Positions 1 through 7,059 are shown, counted from the first letter of the stretch. The stretch is DNA of 8,006 nt from Flavobacteriaceae bacterium (GCA_015489265.1 WFZY01000300.1:1-8006), one strand, 5' to 3'. The notes: generated by a model from the sequence alone, not told the origin. Numbers and translations are program-made.

Positions 1-1886
1 ACAAAGATTTAAAAGCGCCTTTTGATTTTACGATTAAAAAATCCAAAGCGGCTATTCAAAAAGAACAAGATTCCATCAAGCAACATGTGCCGTTGTTTTT
101 TGATTGGAAACCCGTTGCTTTGACCGAAATTATTCGTAAAACGGATAGTATTATTCGCAAATCGGGTTTTCAAAAACCGGAAATGGATAGATTAATCGCT
201 TTAAATCACCAATTATTACCGCAGATTTATCAAACCGGCTATTTAAAACAACTGCCGGCAAATTACAAACTGCCTGATTTGTATATCATTAATGACCACA
301 AACTGAAAGAAATACCGGTCAGTTCGGTTTTTGATGTGCCAAAAGTCAATCGATTATTAGAAAAATATCTGCCCGGTCAGTCGGAATATTTGAGCTTTAT
401 GGCGCAACTTTACAGTCGGCAATTGCCGGTTAATTTAAAGCTCGATAAGCATTATTATCAACAATATTTGCAACAAAAATTAGCGGATATCAGTGTCAAT
501 AAGGGCTTGGTATTAAAAGGACAAGTGATTATCAAAAAAGGTGCAATTGTGACGCCGGAAAAATATGAGATACTGAACTCTTTAAAGCAAGCATACGGTC
601 AAAATACGGCAAGTAAATACCATCAATTATGGGTGTATGTGGGCTATGGGGTTTTGGTTGCTTTGGTCTTGTTGATGTTGTTGTTATTTTTAAAACAATA
701 CCGCCCCGAAATATATGAGAATAACATCAAAATTGGTTTGATTGTCTTTAATATGCTGTTGATGTTGGGCTTGATGACATTTACGGTCAAATATTATCCT
801 GCTTATGTTTTTGTGGTACCATTGACCATTTTGCCGTTGATATTAAAAGCATTTTTTGATGCGCGTGTCGGATTGTTTGTGTATGTTTTGACGGTGTTGC
901 TGCTCGGCTTTGTAGTGACCAACAGTTTTGAATTTATGTTTTTGCAGATGATTGCCGGAATTGTGAGTATTTTGACGGTTTCCGAATTGACCAAGCGTTC
1001 CAATTTGTTTTCATCCGTGGGGAATATCGTTTTGGTTTATGCTATCGGATATTTGGCTTTTCACTTGATTTATGAAGGTGATTTTTCGGTAATAGATTAT
1101 AATGTATTGATTCAGTTTATCTTTAACGGACTTTTGGCAATTGCCCTATCACACCAATTGATTTTGTTATATGAGAAATTGTTTGGTTTGGTATCTGATG
1201 TGTCTTTGTTGGAATATTCCAATACCAATTCCAAATTACTCAAACGCTTGGCAGACAAAGCCCCCGGCACTTTTAACCATTCGATGCAAGTGGCTAATCT
1301 GGCAGAAGCCGCGGCAAATGCTGTTCATGCCAACGCATTATTGGTCAGAGCAGGGGCATTATACCACGATATAGGCAAAATGCTCAATCCATTTTATTTT
1401 ACCGAAAATCAAACATCCGGTGTTAATTATCATGACGATTTACCACCCGAAGACAGCGCCCGCATCATTATTCAACATGTGTTGGACGGGGTCGAATTAG
1501 CCCGCAAAAATAATTTGCCCGATAGAATTATCGACTTTATACGGACCCATCATGGCACGGGAATTGTGCAATATTTTTACAAAAAAGCTTTGGAACAAAA
1601 TCCGGATGTAGATCAAACTAAATTTCGCTATCCCGGACCCAATCCTTTTAACAAAGAAACCGCTATTTTGATGATGGCGGATTCCGTTGAAGCGGCATCT
1701 AAAAGTTTGCGGGAACCGACAGCCGAAAAGATTGACGAATTTGTCGATAAAATTATCGATCATCAGTTGCATTCCGGGTTGTTGGACAATGCCAATATCA
1801 CTTTGAAGGAAATTTCAACCATTAAAAAACTGTTTAAGAAAAAATTGAAAAATATTTATCATTTAAGGATTGAATATCCTGAGTAG
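1..1886 (+). CDS. 7TM-HD family phosphohydrolase (PgpH-type, probable c-di-AMP phosphodiesterase), 5' partial
   Basis: The reading frame is open from base 3, so the gene begins left of the window; the GTG at 87 is internal (Val before PLFFDW). Counting that Val as residue 1, residues about 1-178 form the extracellular 7TMR-HDED region, ending in the conserved KGQVIIKKG-type segment. Seven hydrophobic helices follow between about 181 and 366, then a cytoplasmic HD domain. The HD metal and catalytic residues are visible: H398, the H427-D428 pair in HDIGK, H464 and the H488-H489 pair, followed by YFY and ADSVEAAS, all typical of the family. In Listeria, PgpH hydrolyses the second messenger cyclic-di-AMP; that activity here is inferred from architecture. 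Family members are usually around 700 residues, so roughly the first 60-90, including the N-terminal membrane helix, are missing. A 124-base gap separates it from the next gene. Confidence in the family is high, in the exact substrate moderate. Confidence 0.93.
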   Translation, partial: KDLKAPFDFTIKKSKAAIQKEQDSIKQHVPLFFDWKPVALTEIIRKTDSIIRKSGFQKPEMDRLIALNHQLLPQIYQTGYLKQLPANYKLPDLYIINDHKLKEIPVSSVFDVPKVNRLLEKYLPGQSEYLSFMAQLYSRQLPVNLKLDKHYYQQYLQQKLADISVNKGLVLKGQVIIKKGAIVTPEKYEILNSLKQAYGQNTASKYHQLWVYVGYGVLVALVLLMLLLFLKQYRPEIYENNIKIGLIVFNMLLMLGLMTFTVKYYPAYVFVVPLTILPLILKAFFDARVGLFVYVLTVLLLGFVVTNSFEFMFLQMIAGIVSILTVSELTKRSNLFSSVGNIVLVYAIGYLAFHLIYEGDFSVIDYNVLIQFIFNGLLAIALSHQLILLYEKLFGLVSDVSLLEYSNTNSKLLKRLADKAPGTFNHSMQVANLAEAAANAVHANALLVRAGALYHDIGKMLNPFYFTENQTSGVNYHDDLPPEDSARIIIQHVLDGVELARKNNLPDRIIDFIRTHHGTGIVQYFYKKALEQNPDVDQTKFRYPGPNPFNKETAILMMADSVEAASKSLREPTAEKIDEFVDKIIDHQLHSGLLDNANITLKEISTIKKLFKKKLKNIYHLRIEYPE

Positions 1887-2010
1887 AAGAAAGTTAAAAA
1901 TGCTAGGAAAATGTGTAGAATTGTGTGTGTTCTATGTTAAATAAAACCGGATTTGTATATATTGGTCTGTTACACAAATAAATAATCATATCATCAGAAA
2001 AAATGTCATT

Positions 2011-2490
2011 ATGAAAAAATTATTATTCTTATCAACCGTCATTTTATTTGCCGCTTGTAAATCGCAACGAAATGTGCAATCGTCAACGTCAGAAAAGAAT
2101 TCGGCTTTTGCTTATGAATTTGTGGCGCAGTCAACTTTACACAATATTGGAAAGAAGGCTTTTGCCCCCGGCTTGTATAAATTTACCGATAAAGCACGTT
2201 GGGATAAATTTGTGCAAAAAATGCAGGAATCAAATGAAGCAAATGCCAAATTCAAATTGGAAAATCCGGATTTTGATAAATATATGTTAGTAGCTATTTT
2301 TGACCGGATTTTATCGCATGGCGGGGTAAAATTTTATATTGATAAAGTTGAGAATACGGACAATAGCATTACATTTATTACGGCACATCAAAGTCCGCAA
2401 GGACAAATGAGTATTCAAGTGATGAACCAGCCGTATATTATTGTAAAAATTAAAAAGACCGATAAACGATTGAAATGGGTCAATAAATAG
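2011..2490 (+). CDS. PrcB-family (PrcB_C domain) lipoprotein
   Basis: A 159-residue protein with a short lipoprotein signal: Lys-Lys start, hydrophobic stretch, lipobox LFAAC with the lipidated Cys at 16, then a polar linker to about 33. The rest resembles the protease-complex subunit PrcB family. It has a Trp-containing helix (ARWDKFV, 63-69), a PDFDKYMLVAIF strand (86-97), the segment HGGVKFYIDKV (103-113) matching the family's TGGYxIxI-like core, a Pro-containing turn (SPQGQ), and a closing QPYIIVKI strand (140-147). PrcB was named from the Treponema denticola dentilisin complex. No PrtP-like protease is seen here, so the partner is unknown; the M14 peptidase gene starts 37 bases downstream on the same strand and is the obvious candidate. 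The ATG is preceded by an A-rich tract instead of a Shine-Dalgarno sequence. I found no clean -7 box in the 124-base upstream gap. Family assignment is from motif memory, not a search. Confidence 0.8.
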   Translation: MKKLLFLSTVILFAACKSQRNVQSSTSEKNSAFAYEFVAQSTLHNIGKKAFAPGLYKFTDKARWDKFVQKMQESNEANAKFKLENPDFDKYMLVAIFDRILSHGGVKFYIDKVENTDNSITFITAHQSPQGQMSIQVMNQPYIIVKIKKTDKRLKWVNK

Positions 2491-2527
2491 ATGCGCCGGT
2501 TTTTCAGATAACTTTTAATGTTTTGTA

Positions 2528-3766
2528 ATGAAAAAATATAGTTTGATTTTCAGATGGGTTTTATTGATATTCCCCGTGATATTATCATCTTGCAGCAGTT
2601 CAAAATATGTCCGCCGAGAGTTTACTTATACCAAATCGGTTGATACCCATTCCAAAAAAATAACTTTCCAAACTAAAAAGCTCTATCACACCGGACATAT
2701 TTATGCCGATAATCAATTTGACGGGGCACGACTCAACGATTTTAAACAGCTCAACGATTCAACCTATCAAGCCCTGATTGAACCGGAAAATTCGCCGATC
2801 AATCCGAGTCCTTGGTATGCTTTTAAAGTTTGGTCAGAACGCCCCGATACCATTAATTTGCAACTCAAATACCGGCATGCAAAACACCGCTACGACCCTA
2901 AAATCAGTAGTGACAGAAAACATTGGAAAACCATATCGGGCTATACCTATAATGTCGATTCGACTGCTATAACCTTTAAACTTCCCATAAATAAGGAAGC
3001 GCAGTGGGTTGCAGCGCAACCTATTATTAATTCTGCCGATACCAAAACATGGCTGGATAGTTTGACCGGAAATCCATTGGTTTCACCTGTAAAAATTGTC
3101 GGAAAAAGTGTTTTGGGTAAACCGATTTATATGGTAAAAATCGGCACGGGTGAAACTAAAAATAAAAAAATTATTGTGTTGTTAAGTCGCCAGCATCCAC
3201 CGGAAGTTACGGGTTTTATGGCGTTGCAGGCGTTTGTAAAACAACTGATTAAACCAGACTCGTTGACCAAAGCTTTTTATCAAAACTATGAAGTTTGGTT
3301 GTTTCCATTGCTCAATCCCGATGGGGTTGATTTGGGACATTGGCGTCACAATGCCAACGGCATCGATTTGAACCGAGATTGGGCGTTTTATCGTCAGCCC
3401 GAGATAGATGCCGTTACAAAATTTATAGTTGATGAATCAAAAAAATATCACGTACAACCGGTTTTGGGAATCGATTTTCACTCGACCTTTAAAGATGTTT
3501 ACTATATTTTTGATCAAAGTTTTCAAAGTAAATTGCCGGGTTTTTGTGAAGTATGGACAACCGGTATCGATAGAATAATGTTGCCCTTCAAGACCAAGAA
3601 AAGTCCTTACGGGATGACCCAACCCATTTCAAAAAATTGGTTTTACAAACAATTTAAAGCCGAAGCCATGACCTATGAAGTGGGCGATGATACCCCGCAA
3701 AATATCATTGAACAAAAAGCCCGGACAGCCGCTGTAACTATGATGGATTTGTTGTTGAAGTATTAG
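2528..3766 (+). CDS. M14 family zinc carboxypeptidase, lipoprotein
   Basis: A 412-residue metallopeptidase with a lipoprotein signal peptide (lipobox LSSC, Cys 22), so probably anchored in the envelope facing periplasm or outside. Residues about 25-170 form an N-terminal beta-rich domain containing SPWYAFKV, as found ahead of the catalytic domain in cytosolic-carboxypeptidase-like M14 proteins. The catalytic domain (about 178-410) keeps every expected element: zinc ligands H223 and E226 (HPPE) and H318 (DFHST), the NPDG segment at 263-266, substrate-binding N282-R283 in LNRDW, and the general-base Glu 384 in YEVGDD. It should remove C-terminal residues from peptides; the actual substrate (protein fragments or peptidoglycan peptides) cannot be told from sequence. 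It lies 37 bases after the PrcB-like gene and is probably cotranscribed with it. The start is supported by the signal peptide beginning at this ATG. Confidence 0.92.
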   Translation: MKKYSLIFRWVLLIFPVILSSCSSSKYVRREFTYTKSVDTHSKKITFQTKKLYHTGHIYADNQFDGARLNDFKQLNDSTYQALIEPENSPINPSPWYAFKVWSERPDTINLQLKYRHAKHRYDPKISSDRKHWKTISGYTYNVDSTAITFKLPINKEAQWVAAQPIINSADTKTWLDSLTGNPLVSPVKIVGKSVLGKPIYMVKIGTGETKNKKIIVLLSRQHPPEVTGFMALQAFVKQLIKPDSLTKAFYQNYEVWLFPLLNPDGVDLGHWRHNANGIDLNRDWAFYRQPEIDAVTKFIVDESKKYHVQPVLGIDFHSTFKDVYYIFDQSFQSKLPGFCEVWTTGIDRIMLPFKTKKSPYGMTQPISKNWFYKQFKAEAMTYEVGDDTPQNIIEQKARTAAVTMMDLLLKY

Positions 3767-3812
3767 GCGTAAAATATCCGTTTTTTTCACAATTGAACAT
3801 ACCTATCTCAAG

Positions 3813-3844
3813 CTCAATGTCTTTTTACAACAAACGCTATTGAG
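3813..3844. repeat. Inverted repeat CTCAAT/ATTGAG
   Basis: A perfect 6-base inverted repeat (3813-3818 with 3839-3844, extendable by one G-T pair) flanks a 20-base loop, 46 bases past the M14 stop. It could form part of the 3' end of that transcript, but no T-run follows it directly, so it is a weak structure and may be chance. Confidence 0.3.
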
Positions 3845-3861
3845 TGATAATCTCTCAGAAT

Positions 3862-3884
3862 AAATCTTTGTAAACAAAGGATTT
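3862..3884. terminator. Candidate bidirectional terminator hairpin
   Basis: AAATC-TTTG, a TAAA loop, CAAA, a bulged G and then GATTT form a nine-pair stem. A T-rich stretch containing a run of six T follows on the plus side (about 3896-3901). Its position between two converging genes fits termination of the M14 transcript, and possibly of the permease transcript from the other side. The stem is AT-rich with a bulge, so it is not a textbook intrinsic terminator. Confidence 0.38.
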
Positions 3885-3923
3885 TGATAATAGATTATTT
3901 TTTGATGTTTTTAGGAAAACGAC

Positions 3924-4051
3924 TTAAAGATGAATTTTTTACTCTTTTTACGCGAGATTTTACACAATAAATACGGAAAAAAGCCTATTTTTAAAATTTT
4001 TATGCCTTGTTGCGGATTTAAGGATGAATTTTTGGGATTAAGGTGAGATTT
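3924..4051. repeat. Imperfect direct repeat pair in intergenic DNA
   Basis: The 16-base sequence TTAAAGATGAATTTTT at 3924-3939 recurs at 4018-4033 with a single A-to-G change. Each copy is followed, after 14 or 11 bases, by GAGATTT (3954-3960 and 4045-4051), so the two segments are diverged copies of a unit of about 35 bases, 94 bases apart. Read on the plus strand both encode K-D-E-F in the same register, and the single difference is synonymous (AAA/AAG). The second copy meets a TGA a few codons later. This could be a decayed gene fragment or a dispersed intergenic repeat; I do not recognise the family. Confidence 0.5.
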
Positions 4052-4113
4052 CCGAAGACACTGAGTGTTATTTGTACGATGCAGGATCAAGAAAGAATGT
4101 GCCGAAGTGTCAG

Positions 4114-4860
4114 TTATTGATAAAACCACAATTTAATCGCTAATAATAAAACGATACTTGCAATAAAAAATCTCAAATGTTTTTCATTGGCATGAACCGA
4201 CCAACGGCTGGTTAACCATGAGCCGGTCGCAGTTCCTATGGCAATGGCAATACCGGCTTCCCAATTGACAAAACCTTTAACAGCAAACATATAAAGTGTC
4301 GGTAGGGTTAAAACCAATACAATGAGTGCCTTGATGCTATTGGCTTCGGTTAGATTAAACCGGTTGACCAAACTACCGGCTAGAATAATCATAAAACCCA
4401 TGCCGGCTTGAATAAAACCACCATATATCCCAATCAAAAAATAAACAATAAAGCTTATCCATAGCCATTTTCCGGATATTCTGTGGTGTATATGTTGTTT
4501 TTTGAGCTTTGATTGAATTAAAATAAGAAAGGCAATCATAATCATGATGAATGCCAAAATTTTAGTTAGGTCTTTGTCCGGAACTTGTAAGCTAATCCAA
4601 GCACCAAGTATGCCGCCTGTCATAGCTGCAAGTGCTACATACAAATTAAAAGGAAATAAAAAAACGCCTTTACTTTTAAAACCGGCTACTGAAAAAACAC
4701 CTTGCGCCAAAAACCCAACCCGGCTGGTTCCGATAGCTGTATGAATCGGCATGCCTAAAAAAATCAGAATGGGGTAGAGGATAGACGAGCCACCACCGGC
4801 AAGAGTATTGACAAAACCGACAAGGATGCCGGTAAGGATTAAAAGTATATAATAAAACAC
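4114..4860 (-). CDS. TauE/SafE family membrane permease (sulfite exporter TauE-like)
   Basis: A 248-residue integral membrane protein with about eight or nine hydrophobic segments. The two family hallmarks are present: the first-half motif NTLAGGGSS (18-26) followed by P30, G36-M-P and AIGTSR (42-47), and the second-half motif GIYGGFIQAGMGF (144-156). Family members export sulfite, sulfonates or other organic anions across the inner membrane; the substrate here is unknown. The start codon is GTG: upstream in the same frame the codons are AAG, ATT, ATA, AAA and then a TAA stop, and the first internal ATG (M37) would lose the first hallmark, so GTG at 4860 is effectively forced. It begins 5 bases after the der stop, so it is almost certainly in the der transcript. 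Length is normal for the family. Confidence 0.9.
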   Translation of the reverse strand: MFYYILLILTGILVGFVNTLAGGGSSILYPILIFLGMPIHTAIGTSRVGFLAQGVFSVAGFKSKGVFLFPFNLYVALAAMTGGILGAWISLQVPDKDLTKILAFIMIMIAFLILIQSKLKKQHIHHRISGKWLWISFIVYFLIGIYGGFIQAGMGFMIILAGSLVNRFNLTEANSIKALIVLVLTLPTLYMFAVKGFVNWEAGIAIAIGTATGSWLTSRWSVHANEKHLRFFIASIVLLLAIKLWFYQ

Positions 4861-4865
4861 CTTAA

Positions 4866-6176
4866 TTATTTTTTACGAAAATAGATTTCGATGGGGACAC
4901 CGGTAAAGTCAAAATTTTCGCGCAGTTTATTTTCCAAATACCTTTTATAAGGTTCTTTAACATATTGCGGCAAATTGGCAAAAAATGCAAATTTCGGACT
5001 ATGGGTCGGCAATTGGGTTACAAACTTTATTTTGATGTATTTGCCTTTATAAGCCGGTGGTGGATTTTGCTGAATGTATGGTAACATCACTTCATTGAGT
5101 TTGCTGGTTTTAATTTTTCGTTTGCGGTTTTCAAATACTTTCATCCCTTCTTCAATTGCCTTAAAAATTCGTTGTTTGTTCTTGGCTGAAATAAAAAGTA
5201 TTGGTACATCGGTAAATGGGGCTATTTCTTTTTTGATGTGTTCGGTAAACGCTTTGGCAGTGTGAGTATCTTTGTTAACCAAATCCCATTTATTGACTAA
5301 AATAACAATGCCTTTATTGTTTTTTCGTGCCAAATCAAAGATTTTTTGGTCTTGACTTTCAAATCCGCGCGTTGCATCAACCACAAGAAAAACCACATCC
5401 GAATTTTCAATGGCTCTGATAGCTCGCATTACCGAATAAAATTCGATATCTTCTTTCACTCTGTTTTTGCGTCTGATACCGGCAGTATCTATCAAGTCAA
5501 ACTCTTGATTATATTTGTTATAGCGTGTTGCAACCGTATCTCTGGTTGTGCCGGCTATATCGGTAACAATATTTCTATCTTCGCCGAGTAGCGCATTGAT
5601 TAAGGTCGATTTGCCGGCATTGGGTCTGCCTACAACCGTAAATTTAGGGATTTCACTTTCCGGTTGTTCTTCAGTATTTTCTTCCGGAAGCGTTTTGACC
5701 AAATCATCGAGTAGTTCGCCGGTACCACTACCATTGATAGCCGAAATGGGATATATATCGCCTAAACCGAGATTGTAAAATTCCAAAGCATCATCTTGCC
5801 GCTTGGTATTATCAACCTTATTGACGACCAAAAACACCGGTTTTTTAGTCTTGCGTAGCATATTGGCAACATCTTTGTCCAAACCGGTAATACCGTCTTC
5901 GACATCAACTACAAAAAGAATGGCATCGGCTTCATCTATAGCCAAATCAACCTGTTTTCTGATTTCATCTTCAAATATATCATCACTACCTTTAACGTAA
6001 CCACCGGTATCAATGACCGTGAATTCTTTACCATTCCATTCCGATGTGCCGTAGTGCCGGTCACGTGTTACACCGCTTTCATCATCAACAATGGCGCGAC
6101 GTTGTCCGGTTAAACGATTAAACAATTGGGATTTACCGACATTCGGGCGCCCTACAATAGCGACAATATTTGACAT
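4866..6176 (-). CDS. der: Ribosome biogenesis GTPase Der (EngA)
   Basis: A 436-residue protein with the diagnostic tandem GTPase layout of Der, which acts in 50S ribosomal subunit assembly and is essential in most bacteria. First G domain: P-loop GRPNVGKS (9-16), DTGG (56-59), NKVD (119-122), SA at 145-146. A Glu-rich linker (about 163-177) leads to the second G domain: GRPNAGKS (183-190), DTAG (230-233), NKWD (295-298), SAK (330-332). A C-terminal KH-like domain (about 351-436) carries NPPPAYKGK near 371-379 and ends in IYFRKK. All nucleotide-binding motifs are intact and the length is normal. The ATG at 6176 fits the family N-terminus (MSNIVAIVGRPN). A candidate -7 box lies 16 bases upstream. 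The permease gene follows after 5 bases; a thioredoxin-like lipoprotein gene lies 115 bases upstream on the same strand. Confidence 0.98.
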   Translation of the reverse strand: MSNIVAIVGRPNVGKSQLFNRLTGQRRAIVDDESGVTRDRHYGTSEWNGKEFTVIDTGGYVKGSDDIFEDEIRKQVDLAIDEADAILFVVDVEDGITGLDKDVANMLRKTKKPVFLVVNKVDNTKRQDDALEFYNLGLGDIYPISAINGSGTGELLDDLVKTLPEENTEEQPESEIPKFTVVGRPNAGKSTLINALLGEDRNIVTDIAGTTRDTVATRYNKYNQEFDLIDTAGIRRKNRVKEDIEFYSVMRAIRAIENSDVVFLVVDATRGFESQDQKIFDLARKNNKGIVILVNKWDLVNKDTHTAKAFTEHIKKEIAPFTDVPILFISAKNKQRIFKAIEEGMKVFENRKRKIKTSKLNEVMLPYIQQNPPPAYKGKYIKIKFVTQLPTHSPKFAFFANLPQYVKEPYKRYLENKLRENFDFTGVPIEIYFRKK

Positions 6177-6192
6177 AAATAATTATTTTTTG

Positions 6193-6200
6193 CAAATTTA
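6193..6200 (-). promoter_or_regulatory. Candidate -7 box for der
   Basis: On the minus strand this reads TAAATTTG, an exact match to the Bacteroidota -7 consensus TAnnTTTG, ending 16 bases before the der ATG. That would give a leader of about 10 bases. No clear TTG -33 element is present at the usual distance; a 10-base palindrome (AATCATGATT, 6218-6227) occupies that position. It suggests der can be transcribed independently of the upstream lipoprotein gene. Confidence 0.5.
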
Positions 6201-6228
6201 GGTATTTATTTGCTTAGAATCATGATTT

Positions 6229-6273
6229 AAATTTCATGTTGTAGTCGGTGTAGGAAGTCTGAAATTTGCTTCC
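6229..6273. repeat. Two overlapping inverted repeats between lipoprotein gene and der
   Basis: AAATTTCA (6229-6236) pairs perfectly with TGAAATTT (6260-6267) around a 23-base loop. GGAAG (6253-6257) pairs with CTTCC (6269-6273) around an 11-base loop that contains the right arm of the first stem. The two stems interlock, so they could be alternatives or form a pseudoknot in the transcript leaving the lipoprotein gene. Neither is followed by a T-run on the minus strand, so this is not a standard terminator. Confidence 0.35.
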
Positions 6274-6291
6274 AATTTATATGACCAACTC

Positions 6292-6825
6292 TTAATTTTT
6301 TGAATAATCTTGTAATTCGTGCATATAATCATTGGTAGTCATAATTTTTAACAAATCAGCTTCTATATTTTTCATCGGATATTCGATGATACGGGCTTTT
6401 TCTTTATCATTTTTATAAACAATAATAGTAGGCACTCTGATAATTTTGTATTTTTTGGCGGGTTTGTAATATTTATATTTTCGAGGTACAAAATAAATTT
6501 CCGGATTTTTTCGGTATCCGGCTTCATCTAATACTTTAAATAATACGGGAACTTGCTCTCGACTATCCGGACACCAAGTGCCCATTAAAATCACTATTTT
6601 ATAAGCATTGACAACCGGTTTTAATTGATTGATAATTTTGATATCCGGATGATAGTCTCTGTAATTGGCGTCAAACCATTCGTTGTAATATTTCTTTTCC
6701 AAATCACTGCGATGTCCCTTACCTACCAAAATATCTTTGCCGTTATATTGTGCCGTATGCAGTTGGTCGGTTGCACTGCAAGCAGTTAGAAACAAAATAA
6801 TGAGAAATAAAATACTGTTTTTCAT
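6292..6825 (-). CDS. Thioredoxin-fold lipoprotein with single active-site Cys (WCPDS)
   Basis: A 177-residue protein with a lipoprotein signal peptide (lipobox LTAC, Cys 16). After a linker and helix (about 25-60) comes a thioredoxin-like core: strand KIVILMGTW (76-84), active-site W84-C85-P86-D87-S88, helix, strand EIYFVPR, and the cis-Pro turn RVPTIIVY (130-137). The active site is C-x-x-S rather than C-x-x-C, so it lacks the resolving Cys of classical thioredoxins. It could act on mixed disulfides or bind thiols without normal dithiol exchange. Apart from the lipidated Cys 16, no other Cys is visible. WCPDS/WCPDC thioredoxin-family proteins are common in Bacteroidota. It has its own good promoter and is divergent from the C-S lyase gene. 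The stop lies 115 bases before der on the same strand. Physiological role unknown. Confidence 0.85.
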   Translation of the reverse strand: MKNSILFLIILFLTACSATDQLHTAQYNGKDILVGKGHRSDLEKKYYNEWFDANYRDYHPDIKIINQLKPVVNAYKIVILMGTWCPDSREQVPVLFKVLDEAGYRKNPEIYFVPRKYKYYKPAKKYKIIRVPTIIVYKNDKEKARIIEYPMKNIEADLLKIMTTNDYMHELQDYSKN

Positions 6826-6877
6826 ATGATGGGTTTTAAATAGTTTGTAATGACAACAATCAATTAAGCTTATGCTA

Positions 6878-6909
6878 CAAAGTTAAATGAAATTGTCAGA
6901 AGTATCAAA
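6878..6909 (-). promoter_or_regulatory. Promoter of the thioredoxin-like lipoprotein gene
   Basis: On the minus strand TTTG (6909-6906) is followed after 20 bases by TAACTTTG (6885-6878). Both match the Bacteroidota -33 (TTTG or TTG) and -7 (TAnnTTTG) elements at accepted spacing. The -7 box ends 52 bases before the ATG at 6825. This is the most complete promoter in the window. Confidence 0.65.
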
Positions 6910-6915
6910 TTGGTA

Positions 6916-6930
6916 TGACATGAGTTGTCA
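6916..6930. promoter_or_regulatory. Possible operator: TGACA-N5-TGTCA inverted repeat
   Basis: A perfect 5-base inverted repeat with a 5-base spacer lies 6 bases upstream of the -33 element of the lipoprotein promoter, in the divergent region. Further copies of the half-site occur at 6851-6855 (TGACA) and 6894-6898 (TGTCA, between the -33 and -7 boxes). The arrangement resembles a dimeric regulator site, but no regulator gene is in view. Confidence 0.3.
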
Positions 6931-7038
6931 ATTAATTTAGTAAATCACAATTCTATTTAATTTTTCTAAAAATACTATATTTTTTTAAAATTCGTTTCTT
7001 TACTGATTTTCACGCTTAAATTATAAAACTTAATTCCT

Positions 7039-7059
7039 TACATTTGGTTTCTAAATTTG
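7039..7059 (+). promoter_or_regulatory. Two candidate -7 boxes before the C-S lyase gene
   Basis: TACATTTG (7039-7046) and TAAATTTG (7052-7059) both match TAnnTTTG. The first ends 16 bases before the ATG at 7063, the same spacing as in front of der, giving a leader of about 10 bases. The second is so close to the ATG that its transcript would be essentially leaderless. No clear TTG -33 element is seen for either; the DNA upstream (about 6955-6990) is strongly A+T-rich. Confidence 0.5.

Larger units (their letters stand above)
3767..4113. other. Gene-free convergent intergenic region
   Basis: About 350 bases lie between the 3' ends of the M14 gene (plus) and the permease gene (minus). The stretch is AT-rich and holds inverted repeats, a low-complexity block around 3981-4003, and a degenerate duplicated segment, listed separately. 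A 72-codon minus-strand frame (3911-4129, GTG start) spans part of it, but it overlaps the permease stop and resembles no family I know, so I do not call it a gene. A small ATG frame at 3905 on the plus strand (21 codons) is likewise unconvincing. I see no RNA gene. Confidence 0.7.

Noticed and set aside
87..89. GTG as the start codon of the 7TM-HD gene
   Set aside because: The frame is open to the left edge and the upstream residues (such as APFDF) fit the family's extracellular domain, so the true start is outside the window.
1887..2010. Promoter for the PrcB-like gene
   Set aside because: Only one-mismatch versions of TAnnTTTG are present and no matching TTG at correct spacing, so I cannot place it.
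2003..2014. Four-codon ATG-TCA-TTA-TGA upstream frame overlapping the PrcB-like start
   Set aside because: Too short to interpret and easily produced by chance near an ATG.
3986..4003. 18-base mirror-symmetric AT tract
   Set aside because: It is built only of T and A runs, so the symmetry is most simply explained by low complexity.
4057..4111. GACACT/AGTGTC inverted repeat as a terminator for the permease transcript
   Set aside because: The arms are 43 bases apart, only six pairs long and without a following T-run on the minus strand.
3911..4129. 72-codon minus-strand frame with GTG start overlapping the permease stop by 16 bases
   Set aside because: Low-complexity Lys/Ser/Phe-rich product, no signal or domain, and it covers the duplicated intergenic element; more likely non-coding.
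5346..5778. Plus-strand frames of 76-81 codons inside der
   Set aside because: They are antisense shadows of a fully conserved gene, with no family resemblance.
4866..6176. Two near-identical P-loop motifs suggesting a gene fusion or duplication
   Set aside because: Tandem G domains are the normal architecture of Der.
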